Source of the DNA: an uncultured Aquimarina sp.
GTDB lineage: Bacteria; Bacteroidota; Bacteroidia; Flavobacteriales; Flavobacteriaceae
Assembly (NCBI RefSeq): GCF_947500065.1
Contig: NZ_CANMQT010000004.1
Coordinates: forward strand, 248,001 to 312,000
Length of the DNA stretch: 64,000 bases
Reading direction: 5' to 3'
Position 1 is the stretch's first letter. Each line of letters begins with the position of its first letter. A program made the translations under genes and the position numbers. The notes beneath the pieces were generated by a model. That model worked only from the letters and a program-made list of their open reading frames with translations, was not told the DNA's origin and did not search any database. Of this stretch, positions 34,562 through 43,735 are shown in pieces.

Positions 34562-34888
34562 AATTCACTAATTTTTAAAATGTTATAAAATTCGAAGGCG
34601 AAAGTAATCGGTAAGTTTTCCGATAGAAAAATTTTGATGTATACCTAAAGTGACCTGTGTTTTATATAAAGTACACTAACATTGGGAAATCCTTAAAAAC
34701 AAGTAAACAAGAAGTAGACATTCGGATCGAATCGTCTCAATAACAGACACAAATACAATGTTAAAATTAAGAAAACGCTGTAATAGAAAACACGCTATAA
34801 GTACAGTTTAAATGTCATTGCTAGCTCAAAAAAGAATAAAAATACTTAGACAAGATTAGAAACTATTATTTAATCGGTAAACTCTTTT
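34562..34888. other. Gene-free stretch of about 330 bp
   Basis: AT-rich DNA between two minus-strand genes. It contains the leader of the lipoprotein gene (a TACTTTCG box near 34603 on the minus strand may be its -7 element). I see no reading frame, repeat or hairpin worth naming. Confidence 0.5.
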
Positions 34889-35599
34889 TTAAAACAACAC
34901 CACTTCTGTATCTATCTTATCTTTATTTAACTCAATTATTCTATATCCAAAAGTATTGCCATGTACTTTAATTTCTTCTATATCTTTTTCTACTTGATAG
35001 GATCCGGCAGGTGTAATGTACTGTGTTATATTTTCATAACTGCGGTAATCTTCCATATGATAATGACCACAGAAAATAATAATATCATTGATAACTTGTT
35101 CTAATAAAGATTGAATCTTTTCTCTTCCTTTTAAGGAAAATCTCTTGTCTACAATAGCGGGTATCGCCAAAACAGGATGATGAATAAACAGCAGTATTTT
35201 TTTTGGAGTGATCAACTCTGTTTGCAACCAAGTTAGTTGTCTCTTACTTATAACCTCCGCACTGGAATCTAAAAAAATGAACTTAAAAAAATCATCTTCT
35301 TGACAATAAAAAAGTTCATTATGATCTGTATGAGCATCGTTTTTATAATATTTTATCGCTTCAGAAAAATCATCATGATTCCCTAAAGAAATAGATATTT
35401 TATAATCTCGTAGAGATTCAAAAAACCAAGAGTTAGATGATTTCTCTCCAATATCTCCTCCATAGACAATCTCATCGACATTTCTTAAAGCTACATCTTT
35501 CAGAATTGTTTTCCAGTTTTGTCTAGAATCTACCCCAACACTTATAGGAAACTCTTCATCTACATGAATATCAGTTATATATGCTATCCTTTTAATCAT
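34889..35599 (-). CDS. Calcineurin-like metallophosphoesterase
   Basis: A 236-residue phosphoesterase with the full dimetal motif series: DIH in YITDIHVDE, GD in YGGDIG, GNHDD, FIHHPVL and GHYHMED. Such enzymes cleave phosphodiesters or phosphomonoesters; short cytosolic members include cyclic nucleotide and nucleotide phosphatases. No signal peptide, so it acts inside the cell. It stands alone, with no operon partner to suggest a substrate. Confidence 0.87.
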   Translation of the reverse strand: MIKRIAYITDIHVDEEFPISVGVDSRQNWKTILKDVALRNVDEIVYGGDIGEKSSNSWFFESLRDYKISISLGNHDDFSEAIKYYKNDAHTDHNELFYCQEDDFFKFIFLDSSAEVISKRQLTWLQTELITPKKILLFIHHPVLAIPAIVDKRFSLKGREKIQSLLEQVINDIIIFCGHYHMEDYRSYENITQYITPAGSYQVEKDIEEIKVHGNTFGYRIIELNKDKIDTEVVLF

Positions 35600-35690
35600 A
35601 CAAGAAATGTAAGGATTTTATATGATTCTATACAATAAGATCGCTTCTTTGGTCTATTTTATAACACCTATATAACATCCTATAATACGA

Positions 35691-36662
35691 TTATTCTGCT
35701 TCCCGAATGACTTGCAATGTTTGATTAAACACTTCTTCAAAATCTGTAGCAGCTGTATAATGTATAAATATCGCTGCTACTGGAGTAACAATATTAAAAT
35801 CAGTTTTTTCTACATCTCCATTCATCAAGGCTAAACAAGCACGTCCGTCCTCTTCTTTTTCTAATACCGCATGGATTACTCCTTTATATAAATTAATAAA
35901 AGATGTCGAATATGAATCAGAAAATCGATTTAACCCCTGATCACAAAGCTGCATAGCCACATCATATTCTGATGAAATTAAATTCAATCTAATACGGTTT
36001 AAAAAAGCATTTCTACAAAACATACCTGTACATGCTAGCTCAAATGCCTCCATAGCTTCTTCCGTTCTATCCAAAGTAACATAAGAACACGCTAATAAAT
36101 TTAAGGCATCAGGAATTTGTTTCATATAAGGTCCTGGTATAGCAGGATTCATAGGGTATTGATCAAAAAAATCACCTAGCAATGTAACCACTAATTCTTC
36201 ATTACCATCAAAAAAGGCAGTCTGAGATTTTTCATAAAGTTCACCAAACAATTCCATTGGGTTTATATCTTCGCTGTCCAGATATTTCACAAAACGATCC
36301 AGGCTTTTATATATCATCTGAAAATCTCCAGTTTCATGATTTCCGAAATATACCGGACAATCCTCATCACTAATATTGACTACCAAAAAATCGGTTTCAT
36401 CCTCGAGCGTTGAAAAAGCAATATACTGGCACTGATCACTCTCTGACTCTCTTGTTATCCAATCCGAATGTCTTTCCATTAATTCTTCTACTGTGTCCGC
36501 AGAAAAGTCCAAATCAAACTCGCAACTCGGATCCCAACCTGGTAAATTAGCAATGGAAGCATCATTATACTCATCAGCTTCAGAAAGGTAAAAGATTTCA
36601 AGTCGTTTAGGAACTGAAGTAGTACTACTCAATGATTTTACGGTTTTAAGTATATCAGACAT
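35691..36662 (-). CDS. SMI1/KNR4-like protein with a TPR-like C-terminal half
   Basis: A 323-residue soluble protein. The first 130 residues (LPGWDPSCEFDLDF, QYIAFSTLEDETDFLVVNIS, CPVYFGNHETGDFQMIYKSLDRFVKYL) resemble the SMI1/KNR4 (SUKH) domain found in toxin-immunity proteins and scaffold proteins. The rest (about 170-300) is a helical repeat region of TPR type (ALNLLACSYVTLDRTEEAMEAF). No partner toxin is seen nearby. An immunity-like role is only a suggestion. Confidence 0.55.
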   Translation of the reverse strand: MSDILKTVKSLSSTTSVPKRLEIFYLSEADEYNDASIANLPGWDPSCEFDLDFSADTVEELMERHSDWITRESESDQCQYIAFSTLEDETDFLVVNISDEDCPVYFGNHETGDFQMIYKSLDRFVKYLDSEDINPMELFGELYEKSQTAFFDGNEELVVTLLGDFFDQYPMNPAIPGPYMKQIPDALNLLACSYVTLDRTEEAMEAFELACTGMFCRNAFLNRIRLNLISSEYDVAMQLCDQGLNRFSDSYSTSFINLYKGVIHAVLEKEEDGRACLALMNGDVEKTDFNIVTPVAAIFIHYTAATDFEEVFNQTLQVIREAE

Positions 36663-36763
36663 TTATTTTGAATTTTAAAATTAACAACACAAAGATCCAT
36701 ACCTATGTCCTCCTATACTACACTGTTTTCAGTGAAATAATACTTATTGAATGATCCACAAAC

Positions 36764-36797
36764 ATCAAAAAAACCACAACTAGTATTGTTGCGGTTT
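36764..36797 (-). terminator. Terminator-like hairpin
   Basis: AAACCACAAC and GTTGCGGTTT pair with one mismatch around TAGTATT, with a T run on the minus-strand side. The 51037-51070 terminator is nearly the same sequence. A 60-residue frame across this hairpin is probably not a gene. Confidence 0.6.
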
Positions 36798-36946
36798 CAT
36801 TAATATAGTATTCTTGATCATCGCCTATAGAAAAGCCTGTCTTGTCAGTAGGCAAGCTCAGACTGATAATGTTATTTTTTTTAGCATTCTTTGTCAACAT
36901 TAGAATTTCCCTCTATGGTCGTTAATTCCTTATAAAGAGAACTTAT

Positions 36947-37450
36947 TTATTTACACTCAGCACCTAAAACCTTACCTTCTTTTTTTGCTTTAGCATCCAT
37001 AGAAACCCCTATTGCGAGTCCAATGGACATTCCTATTGTCATACCTAACATCATTCCATAGATTAATCCATTAGATGTTCCAGAATCATTTCCTGACATT
37101 GACCCAAAAACAACTCCGAAGGTCATTCCTAAACTCATTCCAAGAGACATCCCGATGCTCATTCCAATCGTCATATAGTAGCCCTCAGATATCAAGGAAA
37201 ATTCTTTTTTTAGGTAATTAGAGAATTCAGCAAGTTTTTTGCTATAGTATTTTTTTCTATTTTCTCGATTCACATCAAAATCGAATACATCAAGTTTATC
37301 TTCAATCGCTAGTAGTTGCTCTTCAGATAAATTTTTATCTTCTAGCTGCGATAAAATAGCAATGAATTTTTTATACACTTTTACTTCAGATTTAACATCC
37401 GTCTCCGTAACCAGATTCTTAAAAAATTTAGAGGCTTCATTAATATTCAT
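36947..37450 (-). CDS. Glycine-zipper protein with a long GxxxG repeat region
   Basis: A 167-residue protein. The N-terminal 90 residues are helical and charged. From about 90 to 155 a repeat of G-M-[ST]-[ILF]-G units (IGMSIGMSLGMSLGMTFGVVFG ... GMMLGMTIGMSIGLAIGVS) gives two long hydrophobic, Met-rich glycine-zipper hairpins around a hydrophilic SGNDSGTSNG turn. Such segments pack tightly in membranes and can make pores or oligomers. The gene has no signal peptide. A membrane-perturbing or toxin-like role is possible but unsupported by neighbours. Confidence 0.7.
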   Translation of the reverse strand: MNINEASKFFKNLVTETDVKSEVKVYKKFIAILSQLEDKNLSEEQLLAIEDKLDVFDFDVNRENRKKYYSKKLAEFSNYLKKEFSLISEGYYMTIGMSIGMSLGMSLGMTFGVVFGSMSGNDSGTSNGLIYGMMLGMTIGMSIGLAIGVSMDAKAKKEGKVLGAECK

Positions 37451-37554
37451 AAGTATAAAGTTTACTGTTAAAAATTGTATGCTACTTGATTAGTATCTAT
37501 ATAATTGAATTTGTTACAAACATGACCGACCACTTGAACTCTTATAAATAATAT

Positions 37555-37767
37555 TTAGAAAAAAAATAAAAGAGCAACTACAACCAACACCCAAAACAAG
37601 ATTCCCAAATAGTATAATATAATTCCCTGACGTTTTTGCTTTTCAGTACCCGGTAAATTATACAAATATTGATAACCAAAGAACATCACAAATAATACTC
37701 CGAAAAAGAAAATTAAAATTTTATCAGTTAACGTAAGTCCTTTTTTTGATTCTTTAGGATTTGTCAT
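37555..37767 (-). CDS. Small two-helix membrane protein
   Basis: A 70-residue protein with two hydrophobic segments (about 12-30 and 47-68) and a basic linker (PGTEKQKRQGI). I do not recognise it. It starts 8 bp after the AlkB-like gene in the same direction and may be its operon partner. Confidence 0.5.
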   Translation of the reverse strand: MTNPKESKKGLTLTDKILIFFFGVLFVMFFGYQYLYNLPGTEKQKRQGIILYYLGILFWVLVVVALLFFF

Positions 37768-37775
37768 TAAGTACG

Positions 37776-38288
37776 TTATATCATTTTTCTAAAGGTTAAA
37801 CTCATCCTTCCTTTGTCGGTATCAGATTTTGGAATAGCATGTTGCCATTCATCTTGCAGCTCATTGGTCATATAAATAAGTGAACCCGATGTTAATTTAT
37901 AATCCTTCCTGAATTCTCTATTTTTTATATTTCGAAACCTGAGCGTTCGAGTTTCTCCTATAGAAACTATTGCAACACCCGTTCCTTTAGAAAGAATATC
38001 GGTCTGATCAGAATGAAATCCCATGGATGATTTACCATCTAAATAATAATTTAAAAGACAGTTATTTGGTTCAAAAAATAATGCTTTATCAATTAGTCGT
38101 ACAATCGTTTTCAACTCATCTGTGAATTCTTGATATGGATAACTTATTTGGGAATAGTTATATGCTTTACCAAAACTAGCAGTTTTTCTTGCTGTCATAC
38201 GATCATCCCATTCAATTGAATCTTTTAATACTTGGAAAAGAGTTGACGGATTATCAATAAATGATTCTATATAAGTTATTCCCTCCAT
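37776..38288 (-). CDS. AlkB-like 2OG-Fe(II) oxygenase
   Basis: A 170-residue member of the AlkB family (2-oxoglutarate, Fe2+ dioxygenases that remove alkyl groups from DNA or RNA bases). Iron ligands are visible as H-x-D (FHSDQTD) and the distal His in DEWQHAIP, with the 2OG-binding Arg in GRMSLTFRK. The SGSLIYMTNE segment is the usual strand before the second His. Lesion type cannot be told from sequence. Confidence 0.87.
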   Translation of the reverse strand: MEGITYIESFIDNPSTLFQVLKDSIEWDDRMTARKTASFGKAYNYSQISYPYQEFTDELKTIVRLIDKALFFEPNNCLLNYYLDGKSSMGFHSDQTDILSKGTGVAIVSIGETRTLRFRNIKNREFRKDYKLTSGSLIYMTNELQDEWQHAIPKSDTDKGRMSLTFRKMI

Positions 38289-38351
38289 AGTCTTTATTTT
38301 TTAGTGTATAGTATCATTGCTTTGGTATCGTCTACAGTCATCTAAATATTA

Positions 38352-39293
38352 TTATTTTTTTGCTTTATCAAACTGTTCCACCAAGACTAGTATATCCTGT
38401 TCTTCGTATTTACGTGAAAAATGAACCGGAATTGCATTTTCTATTTTACAGGCTTTCATGATTTCTCCTGATTTTGACGCATAACTATGATAGTTTTTTT
38501 CTGCAAATTCTTTATCCTCATCTTTATAAAAACATTCAATATATACTTCATCACATCCTGTAAATTTTCTTTTAATTTTTGAATGATTTTGTTCACTAGC
38601 CGCGTGATCCAAAACGACTCCCAACTTCTTACCTTTCTCTACATGAATCAAATGAAATAACTCTTTCGACTTATAAACTTTACCTTCTATTTCTATAATT
38701 TTTTCTCCCTCTATAGCCTCATAAGCTTCCTTCAATTCTCGTACCCACTTCCCTCCTTTTTGGTCGTTATCCAATTGTATCTTAGTCTTATCATGAGCAT
38801 TAAAGAGATATGCAATAGTATCCGTTTTGTGATCTAGTATCTCATATTCAACTACAAACTGTTTTTCTTCAAATATTGTAGTTTTTGAAACCAAGTTTTC
38901 ATCTTCTTTCTCCCAAATTGGAGGACGTAAAATAGTTGATTTATATTCGCCGTCCTGCAGAATCTCTCTCACTTCGTATGTTATTGCATCTTTGTCAATC
39001 AGATTCCAGCAATAACTCAGTATTCTATTTTGAACCTGATCAATAATTCCTTTAGGTCCTGTAATAACTACCCTCCTTTGAACCCCGATCTGATGCCTAA
39101 GTATCGTATCAAAATTTACAAAATGGTCAATATGAGTATGACTTATAAAGATTGCATTGGTATTCATACATTCTTTTACACTCAAGCTTTTGGCTTCACC
39201 ACAATCAACTATATAATTAAATGGATGGTTATCAACTTTTATAAGGATACAGATATCCTCATCTGGTGCACTTTTTATTTCTGCAGTAAACAT
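38352..39293 (-). CDS. MBL-fold metallo-hydrolase
   Basis: A 313-residue metallo-beta-lactamase fold protein. The metal motif HTHIDHF (H-x-H-x-D-H) is present, with further ligands likely at Asp in VLDHAAS and His in PVHFSRKY near the C-terminus. It resembles RNase Z-like or ribonuclease-type members more than lactamases. Location in the cytoplasm; substrate unknown. Confidence 0.83.
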   Translation of the reverse strand: MFTAEIKSAPDEDICILIKVDNHPFNYIVDCGEAKSLSVKECMNTNAIFISHTHIDHFVNFDTILRHQIGVQRRVVITGPKGIIDQVQNRILSYCWNLIDKDAITYEVREILQDGEYKSTILRPPIWEKEDENLVSKTTIFEEKQFVVEYEILDHKTDTIAYLFNAHDKTKIQLDNDQKGGKWVRELKEAYEAIEGEKIIEIEGKVYKSKELFHLIHVEKGKKLGVVLDHAASEQNHSKIKRKFTGCDEVYIECFYKDEDKEFAEKNYHSYASKSGEIMKACKIENAIPVHFSRKYEEQDILVLVEQFDKAKK

Positions 39294-39307
39294 CTTTTAC
39301 TTTTGGA

Positions 39308-39850
39308 CTAAGTTAAATTTATATTCTTTTCATATCCCTCGATTTTTTGATTCAATCGATGATGAAGATATTCATTTTTACCTTGTAGAGATACTGATAT
39401 CAATTTTGCCTCTTCACAGTATTTGCCAATTTTTTCTTTTGTCCAATGTTTTGGTGGCGTTTGCAAATTTGTTATCCTATCAGCTATTTTAACAAGTCCA
39501 ACTTCTTTTTGTAGCGCATTAATTCTAGCTAAACTGTCTTTCATCCTTTCTTCTTTGGTTGGCAAGCTTTCATTTTTAGTTAAAGCTTGTACCGCAACAG
39601 CTATTGCATCATCAAACTCATTTTTTATTTCTTCAAAACTTGCTGTTGTATCCTCAATAGTATCGTGTAAAACAGCAACCTGTACCGCAAAATCAAGATC
39701 AAAATTATGATCAGCTTGATACGCCATCAACACTTCCATAGCAACATTAGAAATATGTAACAGATAATTAGCATTTGTACCTGGTACTTTTTGTTCACTA
39801 TGCTTTTCACCAGCATATTTCATTGCTTTTTGATATAATTCTTGTGTCAT
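39308..39850 (-). CDS. HD-domain phosphohydrolase (SpoT-type hydrolase-like)
   Basis: A 180-residue protein with the HD motif AVLHDTIEDT and the preceding HISNVAMEV and KYAGEKHSEQKVPGT segments, matching small (p)ppGpp hydrolase-like (MESH1-type) proteins. Later KIADRITNL is also conserved. It may remove alarmone or another nucleotide. The start is close to the first attC-like element of the next stretch. Confidence 0.85.
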   Translation of the reverse strand: MTQELYQKAMKYAGEKHSEQKVPGTNANYLLHISNVAMEVLMAYQADHNFDLDFAVQVAVLHDTIEDTTASFEEIKNEFDDAIAVAVQALTKNESLPTKEERMKDSLARINALQKEVGLVKIADRITNLQTPPKHWTKEKIGKYCEEAKLISVSLQGKNEYLHHRLNQKIEGYEKNINLT

Positions 39851-39889
39851 TTTTCGATTATGATTTTCATTTTTCTGAACAATTAAAAC

Positions 39890-39928
39890 TAACGTTATAA
39901 GTATGTGCCTTAACGAAGCAAAACGTTA
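39890..39928. repeat. attC-like inverted repeat between the HD gene and the DUF4279 gene
   Basis: TAACGTT (39890-39896) and AACGTTA (39922-39928) form a 7-bp inverted repeat that encloses 25 nt. It sits in the only gap between two minus-strand genes and opens a series of similar elements that continues to 51.0 kb. It is the shortest and weakest of the series. Confidence 0.4.
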
Positions 39929-39954
39929 CCCTACTTTTCTATTTTTCAGAGTGC

Positions 39955-40599
39955 TTATTTTAATTCATTTCCAAACACGTATTGGTCAAAGTCAATTGCT
40001 AAATTGAGTTCACTAATTCTATTGATAGTTTCTCTGTCAAGATGAATTCCTTTATTTCCGTCAATATACTGTTGATTATGAACGGAAATATAAACATTTG
40101 CTTTTTCAACTAACTTTCTGATTCCTGCAACATCTTTTTCTAAATCCGTTAAGAGTAGTTTTAGTTTAGAATCTAAATCATAAGCTCTATTTTTAATTGG
40201 CTCAAAAGATAGACGACTAAAACTATAGTTCCCTTTTCCAGTTTTTCTAATGTCATTTACACTCCAACCAGAAAATCCTTTCAAATTTGTTAATCCCGAA
40301 AGTTGCTCAAAAGTTAGGTTTTCAGATGTTGCAGTCAAGCTTACTTGATTTCCGTTTTCGATTCCGACATTGGTTATTTCATTATTTTCTTTACAGAAAT
40401 AAACACTCAAAAAAAAAGGCTCCCCTTTTATTGAAAAATAAACAACGTTAGTCTCTTCAAATGATTCGAAATCAACTCGTTCAACTTTTGGTTTTCCATT
40501 TTCTATTTCGATATTAAGAACTTCAATATATTGTTCTGTCGTCCCGAAAGTTGGATTTTCTATTTCTGAAATGGCTTTTCTTATTAACTCGTTTTTCAA
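39955..40599 (-). CDS. DUF4279 domain protein
   Basis: A 214-residue soluble protein whose C-terminal part (VYISVHNQQYIDGNKGIHLDRETINRI and LNLAIDFDQYV) matches the DUF4279 pattern, often found in putative immunity proteins of polymorphic toxin loci. The N-terminal 100 residues are of unknown type. It is a stand-alone, single-gene unit with repeats on both sides. Confidence 0.65.
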   Translation of the reverse strand: MKNELIRKAISEIENPTFGTTEQYIEVLNIEIENGKPKVERVDFESFEETNVVYFSIKGEPFFLSVYFCKENNEITNVGIENGNQVSLTATSENLTFEQLSGLTNLKGFSGWSVNDIRKTGKGNYSFSRLSFEPIKNRAYDLDSKLKLLLTDLEKDVAGIRKLVEKANVYISVHNQQYIDGNKGIHLDRETINRISELNLAIDFDQYVFGNELK

Positions 40600-40617
40600 T
40601 TTTTACTTGGTTTTATT

Positions 40618-40746
40618 TATAACGTTTGACATATGGTTCGTCGCGTGTTTAAATAACTAATTTAACAAATAGAAACCAAATATAAATCAGCTAGGGTTTT
40701 TGGAAATAGACGAGGGCTAGCAACAAATTATATACGGTCTTGCGTA
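40618..40746. repeat. attC-like element upstream of the DUF4279 gene
   Basis: An imperfect inverted repeat with outer arms near 40621-40644 (AACGTTTGACATATGGTTCG) and near 40730-40746 (GCAAC...TATACGGTCTTGC). Pairing is weak, but the position and the AAC/GTT-type ends match the other elements in this stretch. Confidence 0.35.
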
Positions 40747-40861
40747 GGATATTCTCTGTGCTTACTTTATTTTTTTCTATTCTCGCTCAACATAATGTTG
40801 ATTTCATAAATCACTTTATCTTCTTCCTAAATTACAGTAAAATATAGTTAAAAATCATTCA

Positions 40862-42175
40862 TTACATTCCAGTTCGAATCGCCTCCACAGGGTTCAAGCG
40901 TGATGCCGAAATCGCAGGAAGAATGCCTGCAATCAATCCAATGACCGTGGAAACTACTGATCCAATCAACATATTCGTAGACAAGAGTATAAATTCAAAA
41001 TCTTCGATAAACTGGGAAGCTAATTTAAAAACTAAAAACACTAAGGTTATACCAATAAACCCACCAATAACTGCAAGGATAATAGCTTCAAATAAATACT
41101 GAAACAATATAAATCTATTCTTAGCTCCAAGGGATTTCTGTATTCCTATAAGATTGGTCCTTTCTTTTACACTTACAAACATAATATTAGCTATTCCAAA
41201 TCCTCCCACCAATAATGAAAAGCAACTAATCATTAATCCTATTTTGTTTAAAACACTGGTTATATTATCTATCACATCTGTAAATCCTTTCATTTGATTA
41301 ACAAAGAAAGTATCTACATTATCTGATTTCAAACCACGCATTAAGCGAAATCGTTGTGTAAGCGTAGTACGGAATTCATCCATATCTATTCCTTTCTTAG
41401 GCTTAATAATAATGCGGGGAAATGTTGTCCTATTATTATTCCCATAAATTTTCCTTGCAAAGTTTGTCAATAATAAAACAAAGTTGTCCTTTGAAAAATC
41501 TCCCAAGACTGCTCCTTGTTTCTCTAGCACTCCGATTATGGTAAATTTCCGACCATACAACTTCGCCTTCCCTCCGATTGCTTGCTCAGCAGAACCAAAT
41601 AATGAATTTGCGATTTCATCTCCAATAACAAGAAGAGTAGCCCCTCTATCGGATTCAGATTCAGAAAAGAAACGGCCATGTGCTATCTGAAGCTCTTCTA
41701 TATCTCCATATTCATAGGTAATAGATGCTATATTTACATTAGATACTGAAGCATAATCATTCTTAATTACCTTAAGTGGGACTTGCATCACAAAAGTAGC
41801 CGCTTCAAGATTAGGGGTATTTCTTTTTATACTTCGATATTCATCATAAGTTACATCCGGAAATTGCTGCCATTTCCATTGAGGAATTTCTGTTGGACTA
41901 AAAGGAAACCTCATTACAATGATTGTGTTTTTATCAATACCACTAAGACTTCCCTCAATCTCTTGTTTTAAACTATCTACACTTGCTAGAACTGCTATAA
42001 TTGAAAAAATACCGATGGCAACACCCAAAAGTGACAAAAAGGAGCGCAACTTATTGTTTACAAGCGCATTGATCGCAAAACTGAAGCTCCCTTTTAGTAT
42101 TCTAAGGTAAATTAATATTGATTGGGCGAAATACTTGGATTCCCCCGAATGGGTTTTATTCTTTTGTTTATACAT
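40862..42175 (-). CDS. MacB/FtsX-type ABC permease
   Basis: A 437-residue permease with an N-terminal helix (about 36-58, SFLSLLGVAIGIFSIIAVLA), a large periplasmic MacB_PCD-like domain (about 60-300) and three C-terminal FtsX helices (about 315-430) ending in LNPVEAIRTGM. Such permeases move lipoproteins or drugs, or transmit mechanical force, using a separate ATPase. No ATPase gene lies next to it, unlike the usual pairs. It is longer than a typical cassette unit. Confidence 0.85.
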   Translation of the reverse strand: MYKQKNKTHSGESKYFAQSILIYLRILKGSFSFAINALVNNKLRSFLSLLGVAIGIFSIIAVLASVDSLKQEIEGSLSGIDKNTIIVMRFPFSPTEIPQWKWQQFPDVTYDEYRSIKRNTPNLEAATFVMQVPLKVIKNDYASVSNVNIASITYEYGDIEELQIAHGRFFSESESDRGATLLVIGDEIANSLFGSAEQAIGGKAKLYGRKFTIIGVLEKQGAVLGDFSKDNFVLLLTNFARKIYGNNNRTTFPRIIIKPKKGIDMDEFRTTLTQRFRLMRGLKSDNVDTFFVNQMKGFTDVIDNITSVLNKIGLMISCFSLLVGGFGIANIMFVSVKERTNLIGIQKSLGAKNRFILFQYLFEAIILAVIGGFIGITLVFLVFKLASQFIEDFEFILLSTNMLIGSVVSTVIGLIAGILPAISASRLNPVEAIRTGM

Positions 42176-42236
42176 TCTAGAAATGATAAATGATTAGACA
42201 TTTGTTGTATCATTTTACGCACTGATGTGCATATTG

Positions 42237-42262
42237 GCATAGAAAAAATTTCTTTTCTATGC
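42237..42262. terminator. Hairpin overlapping the end of the 123-residue gene
   Basis: GCATAGAAAA and TTTTCTATGC pair perfectly around a 6-nt loop. No strong T run follows, so termination strength is uncertain. Confidence 0.4.
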
Positions 42263-42628
42263 TATGTATAAACTTGAATATTGGTTATTAGAAGTGTTTA
42301 TTTTTTTTAAAAATATGTACTGAGCAACTATTGAATTTATATTTTGGTATAGCTCAATTTGTAATTTTAAGATAGTTAACGTCTTATTACTATACGCCTT
42401 TCTTAAATTTTGATATGTAAGTAATACAATTGAAAATACATTTTCAACAAGAATTTTTCCAGTATAGGCAAACAATTTCGAGTGCTTGCTTCTAAATTCT
42501 TTTTCACTATTAATGTATGAGACTTGATTGTATTTTAAAGAACTAACCTCCGAATGCGCAGAACATTCGTTAACCGTCAGACCGAAAATCAGAAGGAGGG
42601 AAATCAGATATTTTAAATACTTTATCAA
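42257..42628 (-). CDS. Small secreted protein of unknown function
   Basis: A 123-residue protein with a signal peptide (YLISLLLIFGLTVNECSA). The mature part is helical and mildly basic, with no recognised motif. It could also be a fortuitous frame, because the composition is close to background AT-rich sequence. A short gap with an attC-like element separates it from the GNAT pseudogene. Confidence 0.45.
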   Translation of the reverse strand: MIKYLKYLISLLLIFGLTVNECSAHSEVSSLKYNQVSYINSEKEFRSKHSKLFAYTGKILVENVFSIVLLTYQNLRKAYSNKTLTILKLQIELYQNINSIVAQYIFLKKINTSNNQYSSLYIA

Positions 42629-42644
42629 TCTATTTTATTCATTT

Positions 42645-42693
42645 TTGTGTACAAGTTATCATTTTTTTCAAAACATATACATTGTTAGCTGTA
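42645..42693. repeat. attC-like element after the GNAT unit
   Basis: On the minus strand it begins AGCTAACAATGTATATG and ends ACTTGTACACAAAAAT. AACA.TGTATA-type and TGTACA-type ends recur in the other elements of this stretch. The arms are short and paired only in part. Confidence 0.4.
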
Positions 42694-43526
42694 GCTTTTA
42701 TCAAGTTGTAGTTTCATTTCTAACTGTTCCAGATTTTTTTCAAATCCTATTTTTTGTAAAAAAGCATCAATGGGTTTTGAGCTTTTATCTAAATTAATAA
42801 TTGAAACTGTAGCTCCATAGTCCTCTATTAATTTCGACATTAGAGTTGAAGCTATTTTTCGCCGTTTAAAGTTCTTGTTTATCGCAATTTGTTGCAATCT
42901 TTTATTCTTTGGATTATATATAACATATCCAACCAGCTTATTTTTAATATAAGCGCCCAATGAAACATTAGTATTTTTTAATTGATTGACATTTGCCAAG
43001 TAGGAGTGATATCCCAAAATGATTGCATTAAGCTCCAGTCGTACTCTTGTAATTCACGAATTTCTAAATTGTTGTTCACGTTTGAAATAACTATTTCTCC
43101 CTTGTAGCAGTATAATTCTCTTTCTATTTTATAACCAGATTTTTTATACGATGTAATAGCTTGTATATTTTTGGTAATGACTTCAAGGAATAATTTATTA
43201 ATTCCTTTTTCTTTTAAAACTGGTAAAATAAAATTGTACATCTGTTTCGTTAATCCAAAACCTCTTTTCTCTGGAATAACTCCTGTTCCTCCATTGTATA
43301 CTATTTTTTCGCCATTGATTTCGTCAAAACCATGTAATATAAAAGCAATTAGTCTTTCGTCTTCAAAAACACCAACAGATACGCCGAGATTTACTTTATC
43401 CGCTAGCATTTTAGAATCTAGCTGTTCTTCTGTTAACTGAAACGGAATAAAATAATCCGAAAACGATTCATTGAACACCTTTAGAATGTCTTTTGTATCT
43501 ACCCCTATTAACGTATGAATCTCCAT
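42685..43526 (-). pseudogene. Frameshifted double-GNAT N-acetyltransferase
   Basis: A two-domain GNAT-type acetyltransferase split into two frames. The first part (43526-42978, MEIHTLIGVDTKDILKVFN ... TGVIPEKRGFGLTKQMY, an acetyl-CoA P-loop) ends with DITPTWQMSIN. The second part continues in another frame with NVNQLKNTNVSLGAYIKN and IAINKNFKRRKIASTL. Adding one base to the T run at 42992-42994 joins TWQ to NVNQLKN and restores a protein of about 280 residues, the usual size for this family. The gene is therefore broken by one missing base or carries a sequence error. Confidence 0.8.
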
Positions 43527-43540
43527 TTCGATTTTTAAAT

Positions 43541-43735
43541 TATTACTAACATTTATGTATAGGTTTAGTTCCTTTGGCTATCAACTAAATTAATAAAAGA
43601 AAACGAACCAGAGTTTCTTGGTAGTGTGTAATTAATAATAACGTGTTCGTCTATAAGTAATAACGATTTGAATTATAAATCAAATCGTTATTACTTATAC
43701 ACCTTTTTGCACAACATTTTTACAGCTAAAATTGA
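43541..43735. repeat. attC-like element with a 19-bp perfect hairpin (43652-43699)
   Basis: The plus strand has CTAACATTTATGTATAGG (from 43547) and ends ATTACTTATACACCTTTTTG, close to the ends of the element at 47540-47669. Inside it the arms at 43652-43670 and 43681-43699 pair perfectly over 19 bases around a 10-nt loop, which could fold the single strand into a long cruciform. It lies between the GNAT pseudogene and the barrel-protein gene. Confidence 0.55.

Noticed and set aside
36718..36900. A 60-residue frame on the minus strand
   Set aside because: It runs over a terminator-like hairpin, has no leader signal and looks like background; not listed as a gene.
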